From NCBI GenBank assembly GCA_947492925.1, contig CANLOQ010000002.1, positions 186,001 to 250,000 of the forward strand: 64,000 nucleotides of DNA, given 5' to 3'. This stretch comes from an uncultured Sulfitobacter sp. Its GTDB lineage: Bacteria; Pseudomonadota; Alphaproteobacteria; Rhodobacterales; Rhodobacteraceae. How positions within the stretch are numbered: position 1 is the first letter of the stretch; each line of letters starts with the position of its first letter. The notes beneath the pieces are model-generated. The model made no database searches and had not been told where the DNA came from. It saw only the letters and a list, made by a program, of their open reading frames with translations. This document shows positions 35,132 to 43,916 of the stretch, piece after piece. The position numbers were made by a program, and so were the translations under genes.

Positions 35132-36256
35132 CTACCCGTGTTTTTGCACGATCACGGAGCCAACCGAATAACCCGCGCCAAACGAACAGATCAGCCCGGT
35201 ATCTCCGGCCTGCAGATCATTGGAATACTTGGAAAATGCGATGATGGACCCGGCAGAGGACGTGTTGGCGTAATCCTGCAGGATATTGGGCTGTTCACCG
35301 GGTTCCGGCGTGCGCCCAAGCACTTTGCGGCCGATGAAATCGTTCATTGATTTGTTGGCCTGATGCAGCCAAATGCGTTTGAGATCAGCTGCTTGTACGC
35401 CATTGTCCGCCATGTGCCCGGCGATATGGTCCGAAACCATTGGCAGGACCTCCTTGAACACTTTGCGCCCGTTTTGCATGAACTGCATGTCGCGGCGGTC
35501 AGCGACACCATCGGGGCGAGAGCGGCGCAGAAAACCGTTGTTGTTGCGGATATTGTTGGAGAACTCCGTCGCGCAACGGGTTGATTTGATTTCGAAATAA
35601 GTTCCGGTGGCATCTTCGCTGCGTTCAATCAGCGTCGCTGTTGCCACGTCGCCAAAGATGAAGTGACAGTCCCGGTCGCGCCATTCAAGGTGCGCGGAAC
35701 AGATCTCTGGGTTGACGACCAGCGCGGACCGGATGGAGCCGCTGCGGATCATGTCGGCGGCGGCTTGAATGCCGAAGGTTGCGGAGGAACAGGCAACATT
35801 CATGTCGAAGGCGAAGCCATTGATATTCAACAGTTCCTGGATTTCGATGGCGACGGCGGGGTAGGCGCGTTCGAGGTTGGAGGCAGCACAGATCACCGCA
35901 CCCACGTCAGCGGCGGTTTTGCCCGCTTGCGCCAGTGCCTTGTTGGCGGCATCCAGCGCCATTTCGGCCATCAGGCTTGGCTCATCATCGTAGCGCTGGC
36001 GCAGCAGGGGGTGCATTACATGTGGGTCAAGGATACCTGATTTATCAATGACATAGCGCTGTTCAATCCCGCTGGCCTTGAAAATGAAATCCTCGGAAGA
36101 ATGTTCTTTGGCGGCCATGTCACCTGCCGCGATGGCGGCGGCGTTTTCGGTGTTGTAGAGGTCCACGTAAGTGTTGAAGGCGGTGACCAGCTCGGCGTTG
36201 GTGATGACCTGATCGGGGGTGAAAACACCGGTCCCGGTGATGGCTGGCGTATACAT
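35132..36256 (-). CDS. Beta-ketoacyl-ACP synthase III
   Basis: A 374-residue KAS III enzyme. The triad is visible as Cys156 in NVACSSAT, a His in WLHQANKSMN and an Asn in YANTSSAGS. It is longer than the usual 320-residue FabH because of an N-terminal insertion around residues 30-65. Such enzymes start fatty acid chains, or condense acyl chains in special lipid or biotin pathways. It is downstream of carB on the same strand but 220 bases away, so it may be a separate unit. Whether it is the main FabH cannot be told. Confidence 0.87.
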   Translation of the reverse strand: MYTPAITGTGVFTPDQVITNAELVTAFNTYVDLYNTENAAAIAAGDMAAKEHSSEDFIFKASGIEQRYVIDKSGILDPHVMHPLLRQRYDDEPSLMAEMALDAANKALAQAGKTAADVGAVICAASNLERAYPAVAIEIQELLNINGFAFDMNVACSSATFGIQAAADMIRSGSIRSALVVNPEICSAHLEWRDRDCHFIFGDVATATLIERSEDATGTYFEIKSTRCATEFSNNIRNNNGFLRRSRPDGVADRRDMQFMQNGRKVFKEVLPMVSDHIAGHMADNGVQAADLKRIWLHQANKSMNDFIGRKVLGRTPEPGEQPNILQDYANTSSAGSIIAFSKYSNDLQAGDTGLICSFGAGYSVGSVIVQKHG

Positions 36257-36476
36257 TGGTTTTCCTCAATCATCTCAGTGGGTTGTGCCGGAGGGTTTGG
36301 CAAGAAGCGGGAGAGGTGTCATGCGTACACCTGCGGTACACCCCCTGTGCACCCCCTGATGCACCTGTTTGGGGCCATGTTTACAGGGTTTCCATTGGCC
36401 TCGCTATGGGAAATGCCACAGGATGGATGCCTTGCACCGCGTGACTTTGGGCCAGCGGTACACTGGCCTGACAGGC

Positions 36477-39400
36477 TTACCCTTGGAGCGCCTTCACCCC
36501 GATCTCGTCTTCTGCCTGTGCTTTGATCGCCAGTGCTGCGGCGTAGGCACCGGCGGCGGTGGTGTAGTAGGGGATTTTGTCAAAGAGCGCGATGGAGCGG
36601 ATGGATTTGCTGTCCTCGACCGCCTGTGCGCCCTCGGTGGTGTTCATGACTAGATGCACCGCACCGTCTTTCATCATGTCGGTGATGTCGGGGCGACCTT
36701 CGTAGACCTTGTTGACGGTCGCGGCCTCAACGCCGTTATCCACAAGCCAGGCGGCTGTGCCGCGCGTTGCGACAATTGTGAAATTCTGGGCCGTCAGGAT
36801 GTGGACAGCTGCGAGCATTTCATCGGTTTTGTCCATGTCCTTGATCGACAGAAACGCGGTTCCGCTGCTGGGGAGCATGGTGCCTGCGCCCATTTGCGCC
36901 TTGAGGAAAGCGCGGGGGAAGTCGCGGTCCCAGCCCATGACTTCACCGGTGGAGCGCATTTCGGGGCCAAGCAGGGTGTCGACGCCGGGGAAGCGGGCGA
37001 AGGGCAGTACCGCCTCTTTCACCGAGAACCACGGCATGTTGGGATCGGCCAGTGTCATCGGGTCGCCCAGCGGCAGCACGTCGGAATAGGAGGATTGTTC
37101 GGGATAGGGGGCGCGCATCGGGAAAGCGGAGAGTTTTTCGCCGGCCATGATGCGCGCGGCGATGCTGGCGATGGCGGAATCGGTCGCTTTGGCCACGAAA
37201 GGCACGGTGCGCGAGGCGCGGGGGTTCACCTCGATCAGGTAAACCTCGCCGTCCTTGACCGCGAACTGGATGTTCATCAGGCCGACGACGTTAAGAGCGA
37301 GGGCCAAGGCCTTGGTTTGTCTGGTGACTTCGTCGATGATGGATTGGTCGAGGGAGTAGGGCGGCAGGGAACAGGCGCTGTCGCCCGAGTGCACGCCTGC
37401 CTCTTCGATGTGCTGCATGATGCCCGCGACGTGGACGTCCGTGCCGTCGCAGAGCGCATCGACATCGAGTTCAACCGCGCCGGAAAGGTAGCTGTCCAGA
37501 AGCACGGGGCTGTCGCCGGAGACGACGACGGCGGAGGTGATGTAGCGTTCAAGCTGGGCCATGTCGCGCACGATTTCCATAGCGCGGCCGCCCAGCACGT
37601 AGGATGGGCGGATGACGAGGGGGAAGCCGATTTCTTCGGCAATGCTGAGCGCTTCGGCGTCGGTGGAGGCGATGCCGTTGTGCGGCTGCTTGAGGCCAAG
37701 TTTCTGGACAAGCTGCTGAAAACGCTCGCGGTCTTCGGCCAGATCAATGGCGTCGGGCGTGGTGCCGAGGATCGGGATGCCCGCCGCTTCGAGGGCATTG
37801 GCGAGTTTCAGAGGGGTCTGGCCGCCGAACTGGACGATGACGCCGTGCAGCGTGCCGTTTTCCTGCTCGACCCGGAGGATTTCCATGACGTGTTCGAACG
37901 TCAGCGGTTCGAAATAGAGGCGGTCGGATGTGTCGTAGTCGGTGCTGACGGTCTCGGGGTTGCAGTTGACCATTATGGTCTCATAGCCCGCATCCGTCAG
38001 TGCGTAGCAGGCGTGACAACAGCAATAGTCGAATTCGATGCCCTGCCCGATGCGGTTGGGGCCACCGCCGAGGATGACGACCTTTTTGCGGTCGGACGGG
38101 CGCGCTTCGCATTCGACCTCGCCCATCATGGGGGCCTCGTAGGTGGAGTACATATAGGGGGTTTGCGCCTCAAATTCCGCAGCGCAGGTGTCGATGCGTT
38201 TGAACACGGCGGTGACGCCGAGGTTCTGGCGGGCGCGGCGGACGTTGTCCTCATCCCGGCCTGTGAGCGTGGCGAGGCGGGCGTCGGTGAAGCCCATCAT
38301 CTTGAGGTGGCGCATGCCTGTTTCGTTCAGCGGGAGGCCATTTTTGCGGACGTCTTCTTCGGCGTCGATGATCTCGCGGATGCGGTCAAGGAACCACGGG
38401 TCGAACATGGTGTGCGCGTGCAGGTCTGCGTTGGACATGCCGTGGCGCATGGCCTGCGCGATCGTGCGCAAACGGTCGGGGGTCTGTTGGGAAACGGCCT
38501 TGATCAGGGCGGCGGTGTCGGGGGCACCGGGGATGTCGATTTCGTCAAAGCCGGTGAGGCCGGATTCCATCGACGCCAGCGCCTTTTGCAGGGATTCGTG
38601 GATGGTGCGGCCGATGGACATCGCCTCGCCCACGGATTTCATGGCGGTGGTGAGGTTGGGTTCTGAGCCGGGGAATTTCTCGAAGGCGAATTTGGGGATT
38701 TTGGTGACGACGTAGTCGATTGTCGGCTCGAAGCTGGCGGGCGTGACGCCGGTGATGTCGTTGTCGAGCTCGTCCAGGGTGAAGCCGACGGCGAGTTTGG
38801 CGGCGATCTTGGCGATGGGGAAACCCGTGGCTTTGGAGGCCAGAGCGGAGGAGCGGGACACACGCGGGTTCATTTCGATCACGACCATGCGGCCATCAGC
38901 GGGGTTCACGGCCCATTGCACGTTGGAGCCACCCGTCTCCACCCCGATCTCGCGCAGGACGGCGATGGAGTGGTTGCGCATGATCTGGTATTCTTTGTCC
39001 GTGAGCGTCAGCGCGGGGGCGACCGTGATTGAATCCCCGGTATGCACGCCCATCGGGTCCACGTTTTCGATGGAACAGACGATGATGGCGTTGTCGGCGG
39101 TGTCGCGCACCACCTCCATCTCGAATTCCTTCCAGCCCAAGAGGGATTCGTCGATCAGGATCTGGCCGACGGGGGATGCGTCCATGCCGGAGCGGCAGAA
39201 GAATTCGTAATCCTCGCGGTTGTAGGCCACGCCGCCGCCGGTGCCGCCCATCGTGAAGGCGGGGCGGATGATGGCGGGCAGGCCGATCTCTTCAAGGTCT
39301 TGCAGCGCAAGGGCGACGCCTGCGGCGAGGTCTTTCTTGCCGTTGGCATCGAGGGGAGCGGTGCAGATGGTGGCCTTGGGGTTTTCGATGCCCAGACGGT

Positions 39401-39809
39401 CCATCGCATCGCGGAAAAGCTTGCGGTCTTCGGCCATCTCAATGGCTTCGCGTTTGGCGCCGATCATCTCGACCCCGAATTTGTCGAGCACGCCCATTTC
39501 TTCGAGTGCCAGAGAGGTGTTGAGGCCGGTCTGGCCGCCCATTGTGGGCAGGAGCGCATCGGGGCGTTCTTTTTCGATGATCTTGGCGACGATTTCGGGC
39601 GTGATGGGTTCGATGTAGGTGGCATCGGCCAGCCCCGGGTCGGTCATGATGGTGGCGGGGTTGGAGTTGACGAGGATGACGCGGTAGCCTTCCTCCTTGA
39701 GCGCCTTGCAGGCCTGTGCGCCGGAGTAGTCGAATTCGCAGGCCTGTCCGATGACAATGGGACCCGCGCCAATGATCATGATCGATTGGATGTCGGTACG
39801 CTTTGGCAT
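36477..39809 (-). CDS. carB: Carbamoyl-phosphate synthase large subunit
   Basis: A 1110-residue enzyme that makes carbamoyl phosphate from ammonia, bicarbonate and two ATP for arginine and pyrimidine synthesis. The two ATP-grasp halves are evident: [22 protein letters not shown] at the N-terminus (in part) and [20 protein letters not shown] near the middle. The C-terminal allosteric domain ends in [13 protein letters not shown]. The length is slightly above the 1073 of E. coli. carA is not in the window. It lies downstream of an alpha/beta hydrolase. Confidence 0.98.
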   Translation of the reverse strand: MPKRTDIQSIMIIGAGPIVIGQACEFDYSGAQACKALKEEGYRVILVNSNPATIMTDPGLADATYIEPITPEIVAKIIEKERPDALLPTMGGQTGLNTSLALEEMGVLDKFGVEMIGAKREAIEMAEDRKLFRDAMDRLGIENPKATICTAPLDANGKKDLAAGVALALQDLEEIGLPAIIRPAFTMGGTGGGVAYNREDYEFFCRSGMDASPVGQILIDESLLGWKEFEMEVVRDTADNAIIVCSIENVDPMGVHTGDSITVAPALTLTDKEYQIMRNHSIAVLREIGVETGGSNVQWAVNPADGRMVVIEMNPRVSRSSALASKATGFPIAKIAAKLAVGFTLDELDNDITGVTPASFEPTIDYVVTKIPKFAFEKFPGSEPNLTTAMKSVGEAMSIGRTIHESLQKALASMESGLTGFDEIDIPGAPDTAALIKAVSQQTPDRLRTIAQAMRHGMSNADLHAHTMFDPWFLDRIREIIDAEEDVRKNGLPLNETGMRHLKMMGFTDARLATLTGRDEDNVRRARQNLGVTAVFKRIDTCAAEFEAQTPYMYSTYEAPMMGEVECEARPSDRKKVVILGGGPNRIGQGIEFDYCCCHACYALTDAGYETIMVNCNPETVSTDYDTSDRLYFEPLTFEHVMEILRVEQENGTLHGVIVQFGGQTPLKLANALEAAGIPILGTTPDAIDLAEDRERFQQLVQKLGLKQPHNGIASTDAEALSIAEEIGFPLVIRPSYVLGGRAMEIVRDMAQLERYITSAVVVSGDSPVLLDSYLSGAVELDVDALCDGTDVHVAGIMQHIEEAGVHSGDSACSLPPYSLDQSIIDEVTRQTKALALALNVVGLMNIQFAVKDGEVYLIEVNPRASRTVPFVAKATDSAIASIAARIMAGEKLSAFPMRAPYPEQSSYSDVLPLGDPMTLADPNMPWFSVKEAVLPFARFPGVDTLLGPEMRSTGEVMGWDRDFPRAFLKAQMGAGTMLPSSGTAFLSIKDMDKTDEMLAAVHILTAQNFTIVATRGTAAWLVDNGVEAATVNKVYEGRPDITDMMKDGAVHLVMNTTEGAQAVEDSKSIRSIALFDKIPYYTTAAGAYAAALAIKAQAEDEIGVKALQG

Positions 39810-39927
39810 CTTGGGCCCCCGGGAATATGCAAATTATCCGCGTTATAGGGATGGGGCGCGTGGGTGCAAGGGGGATTGGCAGCCTTGGGCATTCCAGCCG
39901 GCGTTGGTGCGGTGTGAGAGGGCGGAA

Positions 39928-39973
39928 CCGGGGCGCTGCCCCGGACCCCGGAATTGTAATTGGAAAGATGAAG
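39928..39973. repeat. Palindrome plus interspersed 15-base repeat upstream of carB
   Basis: A perfect inverted repeat CCGGGGC-GCT-GCCCCGG (39928-39944) is followed by ATTGGAAAGATGAAG at 39959-39973. The same 15-mer occurs at 62133-62147 after deoB. From memory such blocks are scattered between genes in related roseobacters, so this is probably a dispersed intergenic repeat. Confidence 0.55.
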
Positions 39974-39986
39974 GGTGGGGCGGCGG

Positions 39987-40751
39987 TCAGGCGTCGAGGA
40001 AGGCGCGCAATGTGGCTTCGAAGGCGCGGGGGTTTTCGGCGTGCAGCCAGTGGCCGGTGTCGGGGATCTTGGCGAAATGTGCGTTGGGGAAGAGGGATTT
40101 GATGTGGGGGCGATGGTCGGGCAGGACGTAGTCGGAGGCACCGCCCGACAGAAAGAGGGTAGGGCCGTCAAAGGGGCCGGTCAGATCATCGGGCCAGCCC
40201 ATGATCCGGGGCATTTCCGCCTCGAGCGCGTCGAGGTTGAGCCGCCATTGACGGTTGGGCATATCCAGCGATTGGGTGAAGAAACTTTGCAGGGCGGGTT
40301 CGATCCCGGCGGCGGCGAGCTGGTCTGCGGCCTCGGACCGTCGGGTGATGTGGGTGAGGTCCACCGTGCGCATGGCGTCGATCATGCCTTGCTGGGAGTG
40401 GGGGTAGGTGACGGGGGCGATGTCGGCGATGACCAGTTTGCGGATGAGGTCCGGTTGGGTGAGGGCCAGCGCCATCGCGGCCTTGCCACCCATCGAATGA
40501 CCGCAGAGATCGACGGGGGTGCCGATTTCAAGGGCCAGTTCGGCAAGGTCGGCGGCCATGTCGGGATAGCTTTGGCTGGCCGCGCGGGGGCTGGTGCCGT
40601 GGTTGCGCATGTCAGGGGTGATGACGTGGCGGGTGTCCGACAGGCGTTTGGCGATCACGCCCCAGTTGCGGCCCGAGCCGTAGAGGCCGTGGGCGATAAT
40701 CAGGGGCGGGGCATCGGCAGCCGCACTGCCGTGGTCGGTATAGGCAAGCAT
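39987..40751 (-). CDS. Alpha/beta-hydrolase (YbfF-type esterase)
   Basis: A 254-residue cytosolic alpha/beta-hydrolase. It has HGLYGSGRNWG at residues 20-30 as the oxyanion region and the elbow CGHSMGGKAAM with the nucleophile Ser. The Asp and His lie in SDYVLPDHRP and DTGHWLHAENP. This set is typical of YbfF and ABHD11-like esterases, which act on acyl-CoA or acylglycerol substrates. It is 177 bases ahead of carB on the same strand, with a repeat between. Confidence 0.86.
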   Translation of the reverse strand: MLAYTDHGSAAADAPPLIIAHGLYGSGRNWGVIAKRLSDTRHVITPDMRNHGTSPRAASQSYPDMAADLAELALEIGTPVDLCGHSMGGKAAMALALTQPDLIRKLVIADIAPVTYPHSQQGMIDAMRTVDLTHITRRSEAADQLAAAGIEPALQSFFTQSLDMPNRQWRLNLDALEAEMPRIMGWPDDLTGPFDGPTLFLSGGASDYVLPDHRPHIKSLFPNAHFAKIPDTGHWLHAENPRAFEATLRAFLDA

Positions 40752-40804
40752 GTGACATCGGTAGCGCCATTGCGGGGGCGTGGCCAGTGGGTTTAGATGG
40801 CGCG

Positions 40805-41179
40805 ATGATGGACACCAAGGATATTACCCACAAGGTGGAGACCGTGCAGGACCTGCTGACGGCCAAGTTTGGCATCAAGCGGCGCCCGTTGGCGCAGATG
40901 ATGATGAAAGCGGGGCGGCGTCTGCCGGGCAGGCTGCACAAACGCGCGCGGGTCCTGAGCGATGCGCAGGCTTTGGGCGGGCATCCCAAACTGGCGCGGC
41001 AGATGGATATGGCCGCAGTGGATCAGGCCTATGAGGACTGCGTGGCGCATTTGACGGCGATTGATGTGGCTGACCGGCGCAAGGGCCGGGTGTTGGGGAT
41101 TGCCGGTGCGATTGTGTTTAATCTGCTGATTGTGCTGGTGGGTTTTGTGCTGTGGCTGTGGTGGCGCGGCTATGTCTGA
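40805..41179 (+). CDS. Small protein with C-terminal membrane anchor
   Basis: A 124-residue protein that I do not recognise. The first 95 residues are basic and helical (KFGIKRRPLAQMMMKAGRR, in part). The last 30 hold one hydrophobic segment (GIAGAIVFNLLIVLVGFVLWLW, in part), so it is probably a tail-anchored inner membrane protein facing the cytosol. The start ATGATG at 40805 is chosen over an upstream in-frame codon. It lies 12 bases before a VOC-family gene and may be cotranscribed. Confidence 0.65.
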   Translation: MMDTKDITHKVETVQDLLTAKFGIKRRPLAQMMMKAGRRLPGRLHKRARVLSDAQALGGHPKLARQMDMAAVDQAYEDCVAHLTAIDVADRRKGRVLGIAGAIVFNLLIVLVGFVLWLWWRGYV

Positions 41180-41191
41180 GGGCGGTGCGGC

Positions 41192-41548
41192 ATGGTGAAG
41201 GTGCGGCGCATTGTGGCGAATTTGCAGGCCGAGGATCCGCAGGAGATCGCGGCGTTTTATCGTGCGCTGTTTGATCTGGACCTGGTGATGGACTTGTCGT
41301 GGATTGTGACGCTGGAAGGCGCGCAGGACGGCGCGGCGGTGCAGATGTCAGTGCTGCGCCACGGTGGGTCGGGTGCGCCCGCGCCGCACCTGAGTATTGA
41401 AGTGGATGATGTGGATGCAGTCCACGGGCGTGCCGTCGCGCGGGGTGTCGAGATCGTCTATCCGCTGACCGATGAACCCTGGGGCATCAGGCGGTTTTTC
41501 CTGCGCGATCCGGGCGGGCGACTGGTGAATGTGGCCGCACATCTGTGA
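41192..41548 (+). CDS. VOC-family (glyoxalase/dioxygenase-like) protein
   Basis: A 118-residue single VOC unit with paired beta-alpha-beta-beta-beta motifs. Recognisable blocks are ADFYRALFDLDLVMD-like EIAAFYRALFDLDL, HLSIEVDDVDAVHGRAVARG, and the C-terminal FFLRDPGGRLVNV. Members use a divalent metal in glyoxalase, dioxygenase or antibiotic-binding reactions; the substrate is unknown. It follows the small membrane protein by 12 bases and is convergent with the cupin gene. Confidence 0.83.
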   Translation: MVKVRRIVANLQAEDPQEIAAFYRALFDLDLVMDLSWIVTLEGAQDGAAVQMSVLRHGGSGAPAPHLSIEVDDVDAVHGRAVARGVEIVYPLTDEPWGIRRFFLRDPGGRLVNVAAHL

Positions 41549-41551
41549 TGT

Positions 41552-41950
41552 TCAGGCGGCATCGTAATCGGCGTCGCTGACCTGTTCCATCCAGTCTGCT
41601 GCGGTGCCATCGTGTTCTTCCTGAAGGGCGATATGGGTCATGGCCGAGGTTGCGGTGGCCCCGTGCCAGTGCTTTTCGCCCGGTCCGATCCAGGCGACAT
41701 CGCCGGGGCGCAGGGGCAAAGCGGCCTCGCCCTCTTTTTGCAGCCATCCGGCGCCGGCGGTGACGATCAGGGTCTGGCCCAGCGGATGTGTGTGCCATGC
41801 GGTGCGCGCGCGGGGTTCGAATGTGACGCTGACGCCGCGCAGGCGCGCGGGCGCGGGTGCGCTGATCAGCGGGTCCATGCGCACGGTGCCGGTGAAATAG
41901 GCAGGATCGGCCGGTGTTGATGGGCGGGAACCTGCGGGATGGATGATCAT
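41552..41950 (-). CDS. Small cupin-domain protein
   Basis: A 132-residue single cupin. The metal motif 1 is in [17 protein letters not shown] (His-x-His then Gln). Motif 2 is in [17 protein letters not shown]. Close relatives are quercetinase-like or carboxymuconolactone-associated cupins. AAAGGA lies 7 bases before the ATG at 41950, so the in-frame extension to the right is not used. It is divergent from an SDR gene. Confidence 0.84.
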   Translation of the reverse strand: MIIHPAGSRPSTPADPAYFTGTVRMDPLISAPAPARLRGVSVTFEPRARTAWHTHPLGQTLIVTAGAGWLQKEGEAALPLRPGDVAWIGPGEKHWHGATATSAMTHIALQEEHDGTAADWMEQVSDADYDAA

Positions 41951-42038
41951 GGGGGCGTCCTTTGGTGTGAAATAGGGCGGCGGGGTTGAAATCTGATCGC
42001 AGACTACATCAGTAAGACAAAACGAAAAGGGATTTGAC

Positions 42039-42815
42039 ATGAGCAACACGGCATTGGTGACGGGCGCGTCTTCTGGCATTGGCAAAGAATTTGCACGGTA
42101 TCACGCGCGGCGCGGCGGGGATGTGATCCTGACCGCGCGCAGCGGGGATGCGCTGGAGGCGCTGAAGGCGGAACTGGAGAATGAACACGAGATCACGGCG
42201 CATGTCTTTGCGCTGGATCTGGGGGCGGAAGGCGGCGCGCGGGCGCTCTATGACCGGGTGAAGGACGCAGGGCTGCGGATTGATATTCTGATCAACAACG
42301 CGGGCTTTGGCGGGCAGGGCAAACATGTGGACCGGCCGCTGGAAGATGAGCTGGGAATGATTGATCTGAACGTCAAGGCGCTGGTGGCGCTGAGCCACAT
42401 GGTGGCGGCTGATATGGTGGCGCAGGGAAGCGGGCGCATTCTGAACGTCGGGTCCACCGCAGGATTCATGCCGGGGCCCAATCAGGCGGTTTATTTTGCC
42501 ACCAAGGCGTTTGTGAAATCCTATTCCGAAGCGCTGGCGCAGGAGTTGAAGGGCACAGGTGTGACCGTGACCTTGCTGGCACCGGGGTATGTGGAGACAG
42601 GTTTTGCCGACCGGGCCGATCTGGGGGGCACCAAGCTGGTGTCGGGCGGTGGCAAGACGCCTGCGTCGGTCGCAAAGCACGGCTATGACGCGATGCGGCG
42701 GGGGGAGCTGGTGACGGTGAACGAGACGATGCTGGGGATCGCGGTCAACTGGATCATCCCGTTTCTGCCGCGCAAGGCGGTGCTTGGCATGGTTGAGAAA
42801 ATGCAGGCGAAATAG
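42039..42815 (+). CDS. Short-chain dehydrogenase/reductase
   Basis: A 258-residue classical SDR. The cofactor motif [13 protein letters not shown] is at residues 8-20, and ILINNAGFG follows near residue 87. The catalytic set is Ser in LNVGSTAGF and YFATK (Tyr-x-x-x-Lys). It resembles the DltE / YqjQ type oxidoreductases. The C-terminal hydrophobic stretch ([16 protein letters not shown]) may touch the membrane. It is convergent with the ureidoglycine gene. The substrate is unknown. Confidence 0.87.
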   Translation: MSNTALVTGASSGIGKEFARYHARRGGDVILTARSGDALEALKAELENEHEITAHVFALDLGAEGGARALYDRVKDAGLRIDILINNAGFGGQGKHVDRPLEDELGMIDLNVKALVALSHMVAADMVAQGSGRILNVGSTAGFMPGPNQAVYFATKAFVKSYSEALAQELKGTGVTVTLLAPGYVETGFADRADLGGTKLVSGGGKTPASVAKHGYDAMRRGELVTVNETMLGIAVNWIIPFLPRKAVLGMVEKMQAK

Positions 42816-42851
42816 GGCGCGCGGCTTTCTCGGGTCCGAAGAATACTGCCG

Positions 42852-43673
42852 TTAAAGGGTCAGCGGCATGTGGCGGTTCACGTCCTTGTAGAGCAGATAG
42901 CGGAAGCGGCCCGGCCCACCCGCATAGCAGGCCTGTGGGCAAAAGGCGCGCAGCCACATGTAATCACCTGCCTCGACCTCGACCCAGTCAGTGTTGAGGC
43001 GGTAGGCGGCCTTGCCTTCCAGCACGTAGAGCCCGTGCTCCATCACGTGGGTTTCCAGAAAGGGAATGACGCCGCCGGGCTCAAAGGTGACGATGGTGAC
43101 GTGCATGTCATGGCGCATGTCTGCGGGATCGACAAAGCGGGTGGTGCCCCACGTATCGTTGGTATCGGGCATCATGGTGGGGGCGATGTCCTGTTCGTTG
43201 CTGACGATGACATCGGGGGCGTCGAGACCGGGCACGGCCTGATACGCTTTTCTGATCCAGTGAAAGCGCAGCGGGTCTGTGGCTGCATTGTGCAGCGTCC
43301 AGTCGGCGGCGAGCGGCAGGTAGGCATAGGAGCCTTCGCTGAGGCTATGGGTCGTGCCATTGACTGTCAGCTCACCTGTGCCTTGCACGACAAAGAGAAC
43401 GGCCTGCGCTTTTGGGTCAGTTTCCGGCGTGGTTGAGCCGCCGCCGGGAGCCACTTCCATGATGTAGTGGGAAAAGGTTTCGGCAAAGCCCGACAGGGGC
43501 CGGGCGATGACCCAGAGGCGGGTCTTGTCCCAGAAGGGCAGAAAACTGGTGGTAATGTCGCGCATCGTGCCTTTGGGCAGCACCGCGTAGCTTTCGGTAA
43601 AGACGGCGCGGTCTGTCAGAAGCTGTGTTTGCGGCGGGTGGCCGCCCGTTGGGGCGAAATATTTGGGCGACAT
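42852..43673 (-). CDS. allE: (S)-ureidoglycine aminohydrolase
   Basis: A 273-residue bicupin that releases ammonia from (S)-ureidoglycine in purine (allantoin) breakdown. The N-terminus LLTDRAVFTESYAVLPKGTMRDIT (in part), FVVQGTGELTV in the first cupin and HVMEHGLYVLEGKAAYRLN in the second, which binds Mn, match the family. ATG at 43673 begins the conserved MSPKYFAP. No other allantoin genes are in the window, so the pathway partners must lie elsewhere. Confidence 0.9.
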   Translation of the reverse strand: MSPKYFAPTGGHPPQTQLLTDRAVFTESYAVLPKGTMRDITTSFLPFWDKTRLWVIARPLSGFAETFSHYIMEVAPGGGSTTPETDPKAQAVLFVVQGTGELTVNGTTHSLSEGSYAYLPLAADWTLHNAATDPLRFHWIRKAYQAVPGLDAPDVIVSNEQDIAPTMMPDTNDTWGTTRFVDPADMRHDMHVTIVTFEPGGVIPFLETHVMEHGLYVLEGKAAYRLNTDWVEVEAGDYMWLRAFCPQACYAGGPGRFRYLLYKDVNRHMPLTL

Positions 43674-43916
43674 GAGGCTGGTCCGATCTGGCGTGGAATA
43701 GGGCATACTATGTGGGGCGGTCCGGGGGCGCGCCAGTGGCAAAAGGGCGAACGCACCTTTCGGGAAGGTTTGAAAATCGGTTTGTTGTTCAGCGCTTGTG
43801 TCATTCACGCGCGGTGGGGGATGGCGGCAAAAGGATCAGCCGGGCAGGTTGGTATAAAGCCGGACGTTGGCAGTGCAGAGCGTCGCCGTCGCAGCCCGGA
43901 CGACAGGATGTGCGCG

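Noticed and set aside
36450-36468. GGCCAG/CTGGCC hairpin just after carB as a terminator
   Set aside because: The stem is only 6 base pairs and no T-run follows on the minus strand.
36654-38666. A 670-codon open frame on the plus strand inside carB
   Set aside because: carB on the minus strand is certain over its full length, and the antisense frame shows His/Gly/Val-rich composition typical of mirrored GC-rich codons, with no family match.
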